Shown: positions 17,919-29,100 of the stretch, in pieces
Layout: each line of letters begins with the position of its first letter
How positions within the stretch are numbered: the stretch's first letter is position 1
Assembly (NCBI GenBank): GCA_029202665.1
Contig: CP119326.1
Location: 992,001-1,056,000 of the forward strand
Direction: 5' to 3'
Length of the DNA: 64,000 nt
Origin: Candidatus Brevundimonas colombiensis
GTDB taxonomy: Bacteria > Pseudomonadota > Alphaproteobacteria > Caulobacterales > Caulobacteraceae
Notes under the pieces: model-generated
Databases searched by the model: none
Told to the model about the DNA's origin: nothing
Seen by the model: the letters and a program-made list of their open reading frames with translations, nothing else
Translations under genes and position numbers: made by a program

Positions 17919-19523
17919 ATGCCCGCCGCTCCCGACTTTCCGCCCGCCCCTGACCGGGTCAAGCCGCAACGCGCACTGATCTCTCTGTCCGACAAGGCCG
18001 GGCTGGAGGATGCGGCGCGCACCCTGCATGATCTGGGCGTCGAACTGGTCTCGACCGGCGGGACGCGCGCGGCGATTGAGAAGCTGGGCCTGCCGGTCAA
18101 GGATGTGGCGGACCTGACGGGCTTTCCCGAGATGATGGACGGGCGGGTCAAGACCCTGCACCCCGTGGTCCACGGCGGTCTGCTGGGCGTTCGCGACGCC
18201 GCCGACCACGCCAAGGCCATGACCGACCACGACATCGGCGGCATCGATATCGTCTGGATCGACCTCTATCCGTTCGAATCCACCGTCGCAGCCGGCGGAT
18301 CGTTCGAGGCGGCGGTCGAGAACATCGACATCGGCGGCCCGGCCATGATCCGTTCGGGATCGAAGAACCATGGCTATGTCGCCGTCGCCGTGGACGGCGA
18401 GTCGATCGGCTTGATCCTGGAGGCGCTGAAGGCGGACGGCTCGACCGATCTGGCGCTGAGGAAGCGTCTGGCCGCCCGCGCCTTTGGCCGCACCGCCGCC
18501 TATGACGCCGCCGTCTCGGGCTGGTTCGCCGGTCAGGTTGAAGATGCGGCCCCGGCGCGCAAGTCCATCGCCGGATCGCTGGCCCAGACGCTGCGCTATG
18601 GCGAGAACCCGCACCAGACGGGCGCCTTCTACCGCACGGGCGAGCGTCGTCCGGGCGTGGCCTACGCCCAACAGGTGCAGGGCAAGGAACTGGGCTACAA
18701 CAACATCGCCGACGCCGACGCCGCCTATGAGCTGGTCGCAGAGTTCGAGCAGCCCGCCGTGGTCATCGTCAAACACGCCAACCCCTGCGGCGTGGCGGTC
18801 GGCAAAGACCTGTCGGAAGCCTACGCCCGCGCGCTGGAATGCGATGCGGTCTCGGCCTTCGGCGGGGTGATCGCGGTCAACCGCCCGCTGAACGGCGAAG
18901 ACGCCCGCGCCATCACCGGCATCTTCACCGAGGTCGTCATCGCACCGGGCGCGGACGAGGAGGCCAAGGAAGTCTTCGCGGCCAAGAAGAACCTGCGCCT
19001 GTTGATCACCGACGGCCTGCCTGATCCGCATGGTCCGGGTGAGGTGTTCCGTTCGGTCGCCGGGGGCTTCCTGGTCCAATCCCGTGATCGGTCGTTGATC
19101 AAGCCGTCGGACCTGAAGATCGTGACGAAGCGCCAGCCGACGCCGACCGAGATCCAGGACATGCTGTTCGCCTTCACCGTGGCCAAACACGTCAAGTCCA
19201 ACTCCATCGTCTATGCCAAGGACGGTCAGACGGCGGGCATCGGCGCCGGTCAGATGAACCGCCGCGACAGCGCCCGCATCGCCGCCATCCGCGCCAAGGA
19301 GGCGGGAGAAGCCAAGGGCCTGGCCCGTTCGTTGGCGGAAGGTTCGGCCTGCGCTTCGGAAGCCTTCTTCCCATTCGCCGACGGCTTGTTGGAAGCTGTC
19401 GCTGCGGGCGCTACGGCGGTGATCCAGCCGGGCGGCTCCATGCGCGACGCCGAGGTCATCGCCGCCGCCGACGAGAAGGGCATCGCCATGGCCTTCACCG
19501 GCGTACGGGTCTTCCGGCACTGA
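17919..19523 (+). CDS. purH: Bifunctional AICAR transformylase / IMP cyclohydrolase
   Basis: 534 residues. The MGS-like IMP cyclohydrolase domain is N-terminal (RALISLSDKAGLEDAARTLH, STGGTRAAIEKLG, GFPEMMDGRVKTLHPVVHGG). The AICAR transformylase domain follows (SLAQTLRYGENPHQTGAFYR, VIVKHANPCGVAVG, VKSNSIVYAKDG, GAGQMNRRDSARIA). It performs the last two steps of IMP synthesis. The ATG at 17919 fits the family; the open frame extends to 17868. A strong stem-loop follows the stop. Confidence 0.97.
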   Translation: MPAAPDFPPAPDRVKPQRALISLSDKAGLEDAARTLHDLGVELVSTGGTRAAIEKLGLPVKDVADLTGFPEMMDGRVKTLHPVVHGGLLGVRDAADHAKAMTDHDIGGIDIVWIDLYPFESTVAAGGSFEAAVENIDIGGPAMIRSGSKNHGYVAVAVDGESIGLILEALKADGSTDLALRKRLAARAFGRTAAYDAAVSGWFAGQVEDAAPARKSIAGSLAQTLRYGENPHQTGAFYRTGERRPGVAYAQQVQGKELGYNNIADADAAYELVAEFEQPAVVIVKHANPCGVAVGKDLSEAYARALECDAVSAFGGVIAVNRPLNGEDARAITGIFTEVVIAPGADEEAKEVFAAKKNLRLLITDGLPDPHGPGEVFRSVAGGFLVQSRDRSLIKPSDLKIVTKRQPTPTEIQDMLFAFTVAKHVKSNSIVYAKDGQTAGIGAGQMNRRDSARIAAIRAKEAGEAKGLARSLAEGSACASEAFFPFADGLLEAVAAGATAVIQPGGSMRDAEVIAAADEKGIAMAFTGVRVFRH

Positions 19524-19528
19524 CGCCG

Positions 19529-19588
19529 GGCAAGATGGGCGCTACCGCTCGACGCGCGGCGTCTCGCTGCTTGAGCGCCCATCTTGCC
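19529..19588 (+). terminator. Nested stem-loop after purH
   Basis: A perfect 15-base inverted repeat (GGCAAGATGGGCGCT at 19529-19543 and its complement at 19574-19588) begins 6 bases after the purH stop. The loop contains a second hairpin (GACGC-GCG-GCGTC). No T-run follows, so a classical intrinsic terminator is not proven. It could equally be an mRNA-stabilising 3' structure or a REP-like element. Confidence 0.55.
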
Positions 19589-19669
19589 GATCCGCGCGCC
19601 TTAACGTGACTGGACGCTTGGCCATGGTCGTGATGCTCTGACGGCTTTCCCGTGTTGGAGCGTCCGCCC

Positions 19670-20569
19670 ATGACTGTGCTGAACCGTCCCGAAGGCCAGA
19701 CCCCCGAAGATCTGAAGCTGAGCCGACGAAGCCTGGGCGCGCTGGGTGGATTACTGTTCTCCGGCTACGCCGTGGCCGCCCTGGCCAAGGAGGCCAAGCC
19801 GATCACGACCGAGGCGGCGGGCCTGACTGCCGAGACCGTCACCTATGCCGCACCCGACGGGTTCGACCTGCCCGCCTATGTCGCGCGCCCGCAAGGGGCG
19901 GGGCCCTTCCCTGTGGTCATCGTGGTGTCCGAGATTTTCGGCGTTCACGAATACATCCGCGACATCTGCCGCCGGCTGGCCAAACAGGGCTATGCCGCTA
20001 TTGCGCCCGCCTTCTTCAACCGGGTGGAGGACCCGGCGCCCCTGTCGGACATGCAGCGGATCATGCAGATCGTCGGGGCGGCCGGCTACGAGCAGGTGAT
20101 GGGCGACCTGTCTGCGACGCTGGAATGGGTCAGCCAGCAGGGCTGGGCCAGGGACGGCAAGGTCGGGATCACCGGCTTCTGCTGGGGCGGCAAGGTGGTT
20201 TGGCAGGCGGCGGCCCGGTTCAGCGTCATCGGCGCGGGCGTGGCCTGGTACGGTCGATTGGCGCCGGCCCCCGAGGCGACCCCGGCCCAGGTCTCGGCCG
20301 GCCAACCTTGGCCGGTCGATCTGGCCGACGACCTCAAGGCGCCGGTTCTGGGTCTGTACGGCGGTCAGGACCAGGGCATCCCAATGGACAGCGTCGAACG
20401 GATGCGTCAGGCTCTGGCGCGCGCCGGCCAGACCGGCAGCCGGATCGTGGTCTATCCCAATGCGCCGCACGGTTTTCATGCCGACTATCGCTCAAGCTAC
20501 GTCGAGGCGGACGCCCGCGACGGCTGGTCCAAACTGCTGGAGACCTTCGACAAAACTTTAAAGAATTAG
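19670..20569 (+). CDS. Dienelactone hydrolase family protein, Tat-exported
   Basis: 299 residues from the ATG at 19670 (GGAG site 9 bases upstream). A twin-arginine signal is visible (LSRRSLGALGGLLFSGYAVA, about 15-34). The alpha/beta-hydrolase domain has a Cys nucleophile in GFCWGGKV, an acid in GGQDQGIP and a His in PHGFHADY: the Cys-Asp-His triad of dienelactone hydrolases. The family cleaves dienelactone and other small esters; the true substrate here is unknown. Export to the periplasm is inferred from the Tat motif. It follows purH but is separated from it by the stem-loop. Confidence 0.88.
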   Translation: MTVLNRPEGQTPEDLKLSRRSLGALGGLLFSGYAVAALAKEAKPITTEAAGLTAETVTYAAPDGFDLPAYVARPQGAGPFPVVIVVSEIFGVHEYIRDICRRLAKQGYAAIAPAFFNRVEDPAPLSDMQRIMQIVGAAGYEQVMGDLSATLEWVSQQGWARDGKVGITGFCWGGKVVWQAAARFSVIGAGVAWYGRLAPAPEATPAQVSAGQPWPVDLADDLKAPVLGLYGGQDQGIPMDSVERMRQALARAGQTGSRIVVYPNAPHGFHADYRSSYVEADARDGWSKLLETFDKTLKN

Positions 20570-20622
20570 GACGTTACTGGACGACGGCTGCGGAGGGCGG
20601 CCTGGAGCGGGAGGGTCGGGCG

Positions 20623-22908
20623 ATGATCGGATTGCGGCGCCGGGCGGCGCTTGTTCTGGGTTTGGGTCTGATGGTCCTGCCGCTGACCGCGTGCGGCGGG
20701 GGCGGTGGCGGCGGTGGAACCGGCGGCGGCACGATCACGCCGCCTCCTCCACCACCTCCTCCTCCACCACCTCCTCCTCCACCACCACCTCCTCCCCCGC
20801 CGCCGCCGCCGCCGCCGCCGTCCATGTCGTCGAGCGAATATCTCCGCAACTACGGCCTGGCCGACATCAAGGTTCAGTCGGCCTGGCAGACGGGCGCGAC
20901 GGGGGCGGGGGTCACGGTCGCGGTGGTCGATTCCGGCATCGCCAACACCATGCCGGAGTTGGAGGGGAGGATTTCCAGCGCCTCGACCGATGTCGTCGTG
21001 GGTCGCAACACCCCCTATGTCGGATCCAGCAGCCACGGCACGCGGGTTTCGGGCGTCATCGCCTCCAACTTCAATGGCTTCGGCACGATCGGCGTGGCCT
21101 ATCAGTCGACCATCCTGTCCATCCGCGCCGACATTTCCGACTGCAAGGACAAGGACGACAAGGTCTGTTTCGCCAGTTCGGACCTGGTGCGGGCCCTCGA
21201 CTACGCCGTGACCAACGGGGTGAAGATCATCAATATGTCGTTGGGCGGAGACGGGCGGCTGGGTTCGGCCTTCGAGGCCGCCCTGCTGCGCGCCGTCAGT
21301 TCGGGCGCGGTGATCGTGGCGTCGTCCGGCAATGATGGAGAGGCCAATCCGGGCTGGCCCGCACGCTATGCCGTCGATCCGCGCTTCGCCGGCGGCGTCA
21401 TCGCCGTGGGGTCGCATGGCGCAACCGACATCATGTCCAGCTTCTCCAACAAGGCCGGCGACACCGCCTCGGCCTATATCTCCGCGCCGGGCGAGGAGGT
21501 CGTCACCGGCTGTGAGGACACGTCATGCTGGCGCGTGAGCGGCACCTCCTTTTCGGCCCCGCATGTGTCCGGCGCCCTGGCCCTGCTGATGCAGGCCTTC
21601 CCCAATCTGAGCGCGCGACAGGCCCTGGCCATTCTGGTCGATACGGCGCGCGACGCCGGCGATCCGGGGACCGACATCGTCTATGGGCGCGGTCTGCTGG
21701 ACCTGGCCAACGCCTTCCGGCCGACGGGAACGACCTCGACGCCCATGGCGGATGGAGGCGCGATCAAGACGTCCATCGAGCCGGGCGGCTTCATCGGCGG
21801 CGCCTTCGGGGACGCCTTCGGCCGTCAGAGCGCGCTGAACACGGTGCTGTACGACGCCTATGATCGGATGTTCGCCGTCCAGCTGGGCGGGGCCTATCCC
21901 ACGGCGCCCAGCCGCTCCTATCAGCCTGCGCCGTTCGAACAGAACCAGACGGCGACCACCAGCCTGTCCCTGCCCGGCGGCGGGCGACTGAACCTGGTGG
22001 CGGCCCAGCCGGGCCCGGCGCCCGAGCCGATCGCGCCGCGTCACGATCTCTATAATGCGCCCTGGATGGGCGACGAGCCGCGCCAGGAGGCCATGCTGAA
22101 CCTGGAGAGCGGGCGGCTGAGCTTCTCCGCCTGGCAGGGCCGGGGCGGGGCGGTCTCGCCCTTCGGCGGCTCGGCCGGCGACGGCTTTTCCGCCCTAGCC
22201 CAGGCCGACCACGCCGTGCGCGGCGCGATGCGGTTCGGGGCCGTGACGGTCTCGGCCGAAAGCGGGGGCGGGGATCGGCGGATGCCTTTGCGCCGGGTCG
22301 AGCAGGACGCCTCCACCTACAACCGGGCCTCCATCGGTTGGCGCGGCGCGGACGGCGGCCTGTCGTTCAGCGTCGGCGCCCTGGACGAACGGCTGGGGCC
22401 CTTGGGCGCCTTCCTGCCCGGCGGATCGGACTTCGCCCTGCCGTCGCGGACGGCCTTCTATGCGCTAGGCGGCGACTGGACCCTGACGCCCGGCCTGCGC
22501 CTGATCGGAGAGGCGGGGCTGGGATCGACCCGGATCGAGGGACGGTTCCTGTCGATGGACCGTGCGGCGATCAGTTCGAACTGGCGACTGGGGCTGCTGA
22601 GCGGATGTTCGATCCTGTGCGACCGGATCAGCTTCACCCTGGCCCAGCCGCTGCGGATCGAGAGTGGCGGTTTCTCGGCCTATCTGGCCGATGTGCCGAC
22701 CGATTATTTCGACCCGCTGACCTATTCGCGGCGCAGCTTCTCGGCGGCGCCCAGCGGTCGTCAGATCGACTTCATCCTGGGCGGCGAACGCGATGTGTGG
22801 GACGGATCCAGCGTGACGCTTCAGGCCGTGGCCACCCGCGAGCCGCGCCATGTCGCCGACGCCGCGCCGGAGTTCGCCCTGATCGGAGGATGGCGGCGCC
22901 GGTTCTGA
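20623..22908 (+). CDS. Subtilisin-like (S8) lipoprotein autotransporter with polyproline linker
   Basis: 761 residues from the ATG at 20623 (GGAGGG site upstream). The signal peptide ends in the lipobox LTAC (Cys24), so the mature protein should be lipid-anchored. A glycine-rich run (25-36) and 27 consecutive prolines (40-66) follow. The S8 protease domain carries Asp103 (VAVVDSG), His138 (SSHGTR) and Ser309 (GTSFSAPH). The C-terminal 280 or so residues are beta-rich and end in GGWRRRF, with a terminal Phe as in outer-membrane barrels. This layout matches lipidated S8 autotransporters such as NalP and SphB1, so it is probably a surface protease that releases itself or other surface proteins. 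Confidence 0.85.
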   Translation: MIGLRRRAALVLGLGLMVLPLTACGGGGGGGGTGGGTITPPPPPPPPPPPPPPPPPPPPPPPPPPPSMSSSEYLRNYGLADIKVQSAWQTGATGAGVTVAVVDSGIANTMPELEGRISSASTDVVVGRNTPYVGSSSHGTRVSGVIASNFNGFGTIGVAYQSTILSIRADISDCKDKDDKVCFASSDLVRALDYAVTNGVKIINMSLGGDGRLGSAFEAALLRAVSSGAVIVASSGNDGEANPGWPARYAVDPRFAGGVIAVGSHGATDIMSSFSNKAGDTASAYISAPGEEVVTGCEDTSCWRVSGTSFSAPHVSGALALLMQAFPNLSARQALAILVDTARDAGDPGTDIVYGRGLLDLANAFRPTGTTSTPMADGGAIKTSIEPGGFIGGAFGDAFGRQSALNTVLYDAYDRMFAVQLGGAYPTAPSRSYQPAPFEQNQTATTSLSLPGGGRLNLVAAQPGPAPEPIAPRHDLYNAPWMGDEPRQEAMLNLESGRLSFSAWQGRGGAVSPFGGSAGDGFSALAQADHAVRGAMRFGAVTVSAESGGGDRRMPLRRVEQDASTYNRASIGWRGADGGLSFSVGALDERLGPLGAFLPGGSDFALPSRTAFYALGGDWTLTPGLRLIGEAGLGSTRIEGRFLSMDRAAISSNWRLGLLSGCSILCDRISFTLAQPLRIESGGFSAYLADVPTDYFDPLTYSRRSFSAAPSGRQIDFILGGERDVWDGSSVTLQAVATREPRHVADAAPEFALIGGWRRRF
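20740..20820 (+). repeat. CCN repeat tract encoding 27 prolines
   Basis: 81 bases of uninterrupted proline codons. The first part is a mix of CCT and CCA codons in short repeats (CCTCCTCCACCA); the last 8 codons are all CCG, a pure trinucleotide run. Such a tract can change length by slippage in steps of three without frameshift. It sits between the lipid-anchored N-terminus and the protease domain. Confidence 0.9.
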
Positions 22909-22932
22909 CAGCGCCGCCCGTCGATCCTTGGG

Positions 22933-23580
22933 TCAGGCCTTGCCGTCGAAGGCCTGGCCGTCCGAGGCGGGGGCCGATCCATAGGGATTAGGGGCCTGGG
23001 CGCCCGAACCCTTGGCGGCGACGATCACCATGGCGGGGCGCACGGTGCGGCCGAACAGTTCGAAGCCGGACTGCATGGTCTGGATCACCGTGCCGCCGGG
23101 CACGGTGTCGGACGGCTGTTCCATCATGGCCTGATGCAGGTGGGGATTGAAGGTCTCGCCCGCTTCCGGCGCCACGCGCTTCAGGCCATTGGTCTCGAAC
23201 GCCTGCAGCAAGGCCTTCTGGGTCAGCTCCAGTCCCGTGACCAGACCGGCGGCCGGGCCGTCCGCGTCCTTGGGCGCGGCCATCAGGGCGCGTTCCAGAT
23301 TGTCGGCGACGCCCAGCAGATCCTTGGCGAAGCGCTGGATGGCGAAGGCGCGGGCGTCGTTCTGCTGCGTCTCGGCGCGGCGCTTCAGGTTCTCCATGTC
23401 AGCGGCGACGCGCAGGGCGCGGTCCTTCCACTCGTCGCGCTCGGCGATCACCGCGTCCAGCGGGGCCAGGTCACCGCCCCCATCCTTTGCAGGATGAGCG
23501 TCCAGACCGTGTTCGGCATTGGTGTCCGTCGCCTCGGCGTCCAGGGCGTTGATGTCGTCGTTCAGGGGTTTGTCGCTCAC
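22933..23580 (-). CDS. grpE: GrpE nucleotide exchange factor
   Basis: 215 residues. An acidic N-terminal tail precedes the long coiled coil (LDAVIAERDEWKDRALRVAA, DMENLKRRAETQQNDARAFA). The compact beta domain has ALLQAFETNGLKRVAPEAGE, FNPHLHQAMMEQPSD and VIQTMQSGFELFGRTVRPAM, all family signatures. It releases ADP from DnaK. The start overlaps the hrcA stop by 4 bases, the usual hrcA-grpE unit. It converges with the protease gene. Confidence 0.97.
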   Translation of the reverse strand: MSDKPLNDDINALDAEATDTNAEHGLDAHPAKDGGGDLAPLDAVIAERDEWKDRALRVAADMENLKRRAETQQNDARAFAIQRFAKDLLGVADNLERALMAAPKDADGPAAGLVTGLELTQKALLQAFETNGLKRVAPEAGETFNPHLHQAMMEQPSDTVPGGTVIQTMQSGFELFGRTVRPAMVIVAAKGSGAQAPNPYGSAPASDGQAFDGKA

Positions 23581-24677
23581 GTCTCGTTCCCGTCCAGCAT
23601 CCGGCCCAGCACCCGGGCGGTATAGTCCACCAACGGAATGACACGGGCGTAGTTCAGTCGTGCGGGGCCGATGACGCCGATGGCGCCCAGGACCCGCTGT
23701 CGACCGCTCATATAGGGCGCCGCGATCACGGCGGAACCCGAAAGTGAAAACAAGCGCGTTTCAGCCCCGATGAAGATGCGCACGCCCTGCGCCGCATCCA
23801 CCCCGTCCAGAAGGCCGATCAGCTGTTCCTTCTGCTCCAGATCGTCGAACAGGACCCGCACCCGCTCCAGATCGGCCAGCCCCTCGCGGTCCTGCAGCAG
23901 ATTGGCGCGGCCGCGCACGATCAGGGCGCGCTCACGATCCGGGCCGCCCGACCAGGCCGCCAGGCCGTCCTCGACCAGTCTAGCGGCGGTCTGGTCCAGC
24001 TCGCGGCGGGCGGCCTGAAGCTCTTGAGTCATCTCGCGCTTGGCGTCGGCGAAGGGTCGGCCGCGCAGACGGGCGTTCAGGAAATTGGACGCCTCCTGCA
24101 GCGTCGATGGCGTGACGCCGGCTGACAGGGCCATGATCCGATTCTCGACCGTACCGTCGTCGGCGACGATGACCGCCAGGGCCTGGTCCGGGCCCAGGGC
24201 CACGAACTCGACGTGCTTGACCCCCGCATCGCGCACAGGGCTGGACACCACGCCTGCGCCGCCCGCCAGACCGGACAGGAGGTTGGACGCCTCGTCCAGA
24301 GCGGAGTCGAAGTTGCGTCCGCGTCCGGCCAGACGCCCGTCGATCTCGCGCCGCTCCTCGGCGGTCAGGTCGCCGACCTCCAGCAGGCCATCGACGAACA
24401 GGCGCAGGCCCGCATGGGTCGGAATCCGCCCGGCCGAGGTGTGGGGCGCGGCCAGCAGGCCCGCCAGCGTCAGATCCTGCATGGTGTTGCGGATCGAGGC
24501 CGGCGACAGGGCCACCCCGCCCAGCGACAGGGTGCGCGAGCCGACCGGCTCGCCGGTCTCCAGATAGCTCTCGACGATGCGGCGGAAGATGTCGCGGGCG
24601 CGCGCATCCAGCCCGGCCAGCCCGGCAAGGGACTGGCCCGCGTCGAACGGCGGGCTTTTCGGGGCATACAGGCTCAC
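23577..24677 (-). CDS. hrcA: Heat-inducible transcription repressor HrcA
   Basis: 366 residues. The N-terminal winged helix (LDARARDIFRRIVESYLETG EPVGS, then LSPASIRNTMQDLTLAGLL and SAGRIPTHAGLRLFVDGLL) is typical of HrcA, followed by the GAF-like dimerisation domain. The C-terminus has AAPYMSGRQRVLGAIGVIGP and RLNYARVIPLVDYTARVLG, both diagnostic. HrcA binds CIRCE elements to repress groESL-type genes. No CIRCE was found at its own promoter. It overlaps grpE by 4 bases and diverges from rph across 77 bases. Confidence 0.97.
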   Translation of the reverse strand: MSLYAPKSPPFDAGQSLAGLAGLDARARDIFRRIVESYLETGEPVGSRTLSLGGVALSPASIRNTMQDLTLAGLLAAPHTSAGRIPTHAGLRLFVDGLLEVGDLTAEERREIDGRLAGRGRNFDSALDEASNLLSGLAGGAGVVSSPVRDAGVKHVEFVALGPDQALAVIVADDGTVENRIMALSAGVTPSTLQEASNFLNARLRGRPFADAKREMTQELQAARRELDQTAARLVEDGLAAWSGGPDRERALIVRGRANLLQDREGLADLERVRVLFDDLEQKEQLIGLLDGVDAAQGVRIFIGAETRLFSLSGSAVIAAPYMSGRQRVLGAIGVIGPARLNYARVIPLVDYTARVLGRMLDGNET

Positions 24678-24754
24678 GGTTTCAGGATAAGCAGCGCCGC
24701 TGCCGCTTCCAAGGCCCTCTACACTTCGGGTCCGGCCGCCAAGGGATCATGCTC

Positions 24755-25480
<726 letters not shown>

Positions 25481-25544
25481 GGGGTTTCGTCCGCGCCTCG
25501 GGCCGGGCATGGTCGCCACCTCGATCCTGAACGGAGGCCAGCCC

Positions 25545-26030
25545 GTGCGTCGCATCTCCTCTGCCCCGACCCTGTGGCTTCCTTTGGCCGCTTGCATCCT
25601 GTTGGCGGCAGGCTGTCAAAGGTCCGGCCCGGCCGATCCGGGCGCCTCGGGCCCCGGTGCCGCGCCGTCCGACGCGATCGACGCCGTACCCCTGCCGCCC
25701 GAGGAGACGCCGGCACCGGCGCCCCCGTCCGTGACGCCCGCGCCCGAAAAGGCCAAGCCCGCCGAAACGCCGGCCGAAGAGCCGCAGGCCACCCTTCCGG
25801 AAGGCCCGGACATGGCGCCGGTTCGCGTGCCGGCCAGCGAGGTCGCCTGCCGTGACGCCATCGGCGCCAGCGCCGCCGCCCGCCTGGTCGAACGCTGCGT
25901 CCAGGTCAGCCCTGCCACCCATCCGCCCTGCAACGCCGCCAATCCGTGCGATCTGATCCAGGGCGAGATCGACCGATCCTGCAAACTGGGGGCCCGCGAC
26001 GGAAACCCGCCCGCCGCCTGCAAAGCCTGA
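25545..26030 (+). CDS. Putative lipoprotein, proline/alanine-rich
   Basis: About 161 residues from a GTG at 25545 with a strong GGAGG site 8 bases upstream; an ATG at 25509 is open but lacks this. The N-terminal signal LWLPLAACILLAAGC ends in a lipobox-like LAAGC. A Pro/Ala/Glu-rich spacer of about 80 residues follows. The C-terminal part has five Cys residues (VACRDAIGA, LVERCVQVS, PPCNAANPCDLI, IDRSCKLGA), which could form disulfides. No known domain is recognised. Envelope location is inferred. Confidence 0.7.
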   Translation: MRRISSAPTLWLPLAACILLAAGCQRSGPADPGASGPGAAPSDAIDAVPLPPEETPAPAPPSVTPAPEKAKPAETPAEEPQATLPEGPDMAPVRVPASEVACRDAIGASAAARLVERCVQVSPATHPPCNAANPCDLIQGEIDRSCKLGARDGNPPAACKA

Positions 26031-26111
26031 AGCCTTGACCGCGTCTCTATGCTTTCTCGTCGGCGATCTGCTAGGCAGATAACAGCGGAATCCGTCGGGG
26101 GAGGGATAGCC

Positions 26112-29100
26112 TTGAAAAGAGGGTTGGTGCTGGTCGTCTGGGCCTTGCTGGTCGGCACATCGGCGATCGCCGGCGAAACGATTCAGCGCGGCCCCGCGCC
26201 GGAATGGCTTCCTGAGGTCGCGCCGCACCGCTCCAACCGGCCCGACAGTCCGACGCAGCCCCTTCGGTACGAAGTCGTCGAAAGCCATGCGAGGGCCTTT
26301 GGGGACCATACGGAAACCTATGTCCATATGCGGCTCAAGGTGCTGTCGCCCCTGGGGCTGCAACAGGCGTCGCGGCTGAGCCTGGAGTGGAATCCGGCCT
26401 TCCAAACGCCCACTGTCCATCATGCCCACATTGTCCGCGCGGGCGAAACCGCCGATATTCTGGAGAAGACCGACTTCACCATCCTTCGCCGGGAGGCGGG
26501 TCTGGAGAAGTCGCAGCAGATCACAGGAATTCTGACCGGCGTCCTGATCAACCCGGACATCCGCGTGGGCGATACGATCGACTTCGCCTATTCGCTGCGC
26601 ACCCAGTTTGACGTCTTCGGCAATCCCCTGGAAGCGATCGGCTATTCGCGCTCTACATTGCCGGTCGACCTTGGCGTGACGACTCTGAGCTGGCCGTCCT
26701 CCATGGAGGTGCAAACCCGCGTCGGACGCCATGTCGAGCTTCCGCCGATCCTCCAGAAGGGCGATTTCAAGGTTCTGACCTATCGCATGACCGATACGGA
26801 CGGAGACGCGTACCCGATAAACATCGCACCTCGATCTCTTCCGGACTACGGCTGGCAGGTCAGCAGCATACCGCAATGGGGCGCCATCGCCGACCATGTG
26901 CGCCCGGCCTTCGATCAGGCTGAGCGCCTGCCGGATGCGCCAGATCTCGCCGCAAGCCTGGAACGTATCAAGTCCGAGAACCCCACTCCCGAAGCGCGCG
27001 CCCTGGCGGCCCTGAGGCTGGTTCAGGACGAGGTGCGCTATATGGCCTTGACGCTTGGCGAAGGGGGCTGGCTGCCGACCTCGGCCCAGGATGTCTGGGC
27101 CAGTCGTCAGGGCGACTGCAAGGGCAAGACCGTTCTTTTGGTCGCGCTGCTTCGGGCGCTCGACATCGACGCGGTTCCAGTGCTGGTCTCGTCCAACAAT
27201 CTGCCGCTCGACCAATATCTGCCAATGGTCAGCGTGTTCGACCATGTGGTCGTCAGGGCGCGGATCGGTCAGCAGAGCTATCTGATGGACGGGTCCCGGA
27301 TCGGGGATCGAAGCCTGACGCCGGACGCGCCGTTGGTTCACGAATATATCCTGCCCATCACCGAGCGCGCGCGTCTGGAGCGCGTTCCGCTCAGCCTTCC
27401 CTCGCGTCCCATGGGCGCCATGACGGTCGAGGTCGACCTGTCGGAGGGCGTTTACAGCCCCGCACGCGTCACGATCACCGATATCGATCGGGGTGACAGC
27501 GCCGCCGAAATGCAGGCCGTCGCGGCGCAGGCGCCGACGACCGAACTGACGCGGCTCTACGATGAGCGGTGGAAGACGCTGCTGAAGAGCAGCGGCGAGG
27601 TCTCCGACGTAAGAAGCCAATGGGAATACCGCGACGATACGCATGAATTCGTCGCCAGCGCGACGGCGCGCATGGTCTTCGACTGGAGCGGCGGGCCGAT
27701 CAACATCCCCTTGGCCCACGTCACGTGGCAGGGGTTCGACCTGAACGCCGATGAGCGATTCAAGGACGCGGATTACGCGAAAGACTTCCCCGGCTTCAGC
27801 TCCTTCCGCACCGTCGTCATCCTCCCCGAAGGCCGGGACGACATCGACTTCTCGGTTGAGCCCTACGAGGTCGAGGCGGGCGCCACCCGCTATTTCCGCA
27901 CCGTTCAGCGGAACGGAAACCGGCTGGAGACTGATCGGGGGTCCATCACCCTTCGACCCTATGCGACGGCGACAGAGGTTAGGGCCGAACAGTCGAACAT
28001 GGACCGGTTCAAGGACCTGAAGGCGACCATGAGGGTGAGGCCGGGCTATGTGATGACGGCCACGGACCGTCAAACCCTGGCGACCCCGCCCGAAGGCGAT
28101 CCGGAGGCCGCGCTTCGTCGCGGTTACGCGCTCAATGATCAGGGCGACCATCTGGGGGCCATCGCCCAGTTTGACGCTGCGATCGCTGGCTTTCCGACGC
28201 CCAACGCCAATGCGCTCGCCAACCGCGCCCTAGCCTATCTGGCCCTGAACACGTTTGAAAAGGCGCGCGCCGATATCGCCGCAGCGGAGGCCGTCAATCC
28301 CAATGAGGTGATCCTTCTTCACGCCAAAGGCCGGTTGGCGGAAATCGGGAACGACGATCTAGAGGCTGTGCTGGCGTTCACGGGGGCGCTGCGATCCTGG
28401 CCGGAGGATATTCACGCTCTTTATCGTCGGGCTGCCGCCTATGAGCGCATGGGTCAGTCGGCCCGTGCGCTTGCCGACCTGGAACGGGTCGCTGCGCTTC
28501 AGCCGCAAGACCAAACAGCCCAGATGGCGCTGGCGGTGCAGCTCATGCGCATGGGGCGGACGCAAGCGGCCTATGACCAGGCGAAGGTCTTGGCGCAATC
28601 GCTCGGACATGCCGAAGCGCAGGTGGGGATATTCATCGCCATGACGCAGTCTCTAGCCTCAGGCTTGAAGGCGTCGGATCCGGCCAAGGCGGAGACTGTG
28701 CTCACTAACGCCCTGTCGGTCGAGACCGACTTCCCCGCTCTGCTGATCGATCGGGCGGGTGTCCGCGACAGGCTCGGCGACACGCGCGGCGCTGGCGAGG
28801 ACAGGGCGCGCTTTACGGCGCTGACCACCATCGATCTCGACGACGTTGCACAAGCCTGCGTGTCGGACCGGCTTCTCCGGATCAGTCGGGACGTCGCTTT
28901 GGACATGTGCGACAAGGCGATCCAGCAGAAGAGCGACGATGTCGAGCTCCACATGCGGCGCGGGTTTTTGCTTCGGTTCCTCAATCGCAAGACCGAAGCC
29001 GTTACGGCCTATCGCAGGGCGACGGACCTCGATCCGTCCAATCAGAAGGCGAAATACGGTCTCGGCCGGATACTTAGGGAGACCGGACAGACCGACGAAG

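Noticed and set aside
24678..24754. CIRCE element at hrcA
   Set aside because: I looked for TTAGCACTC-N9-GAGTGCTAA in the hrcA/rph interval and found nothing similar.
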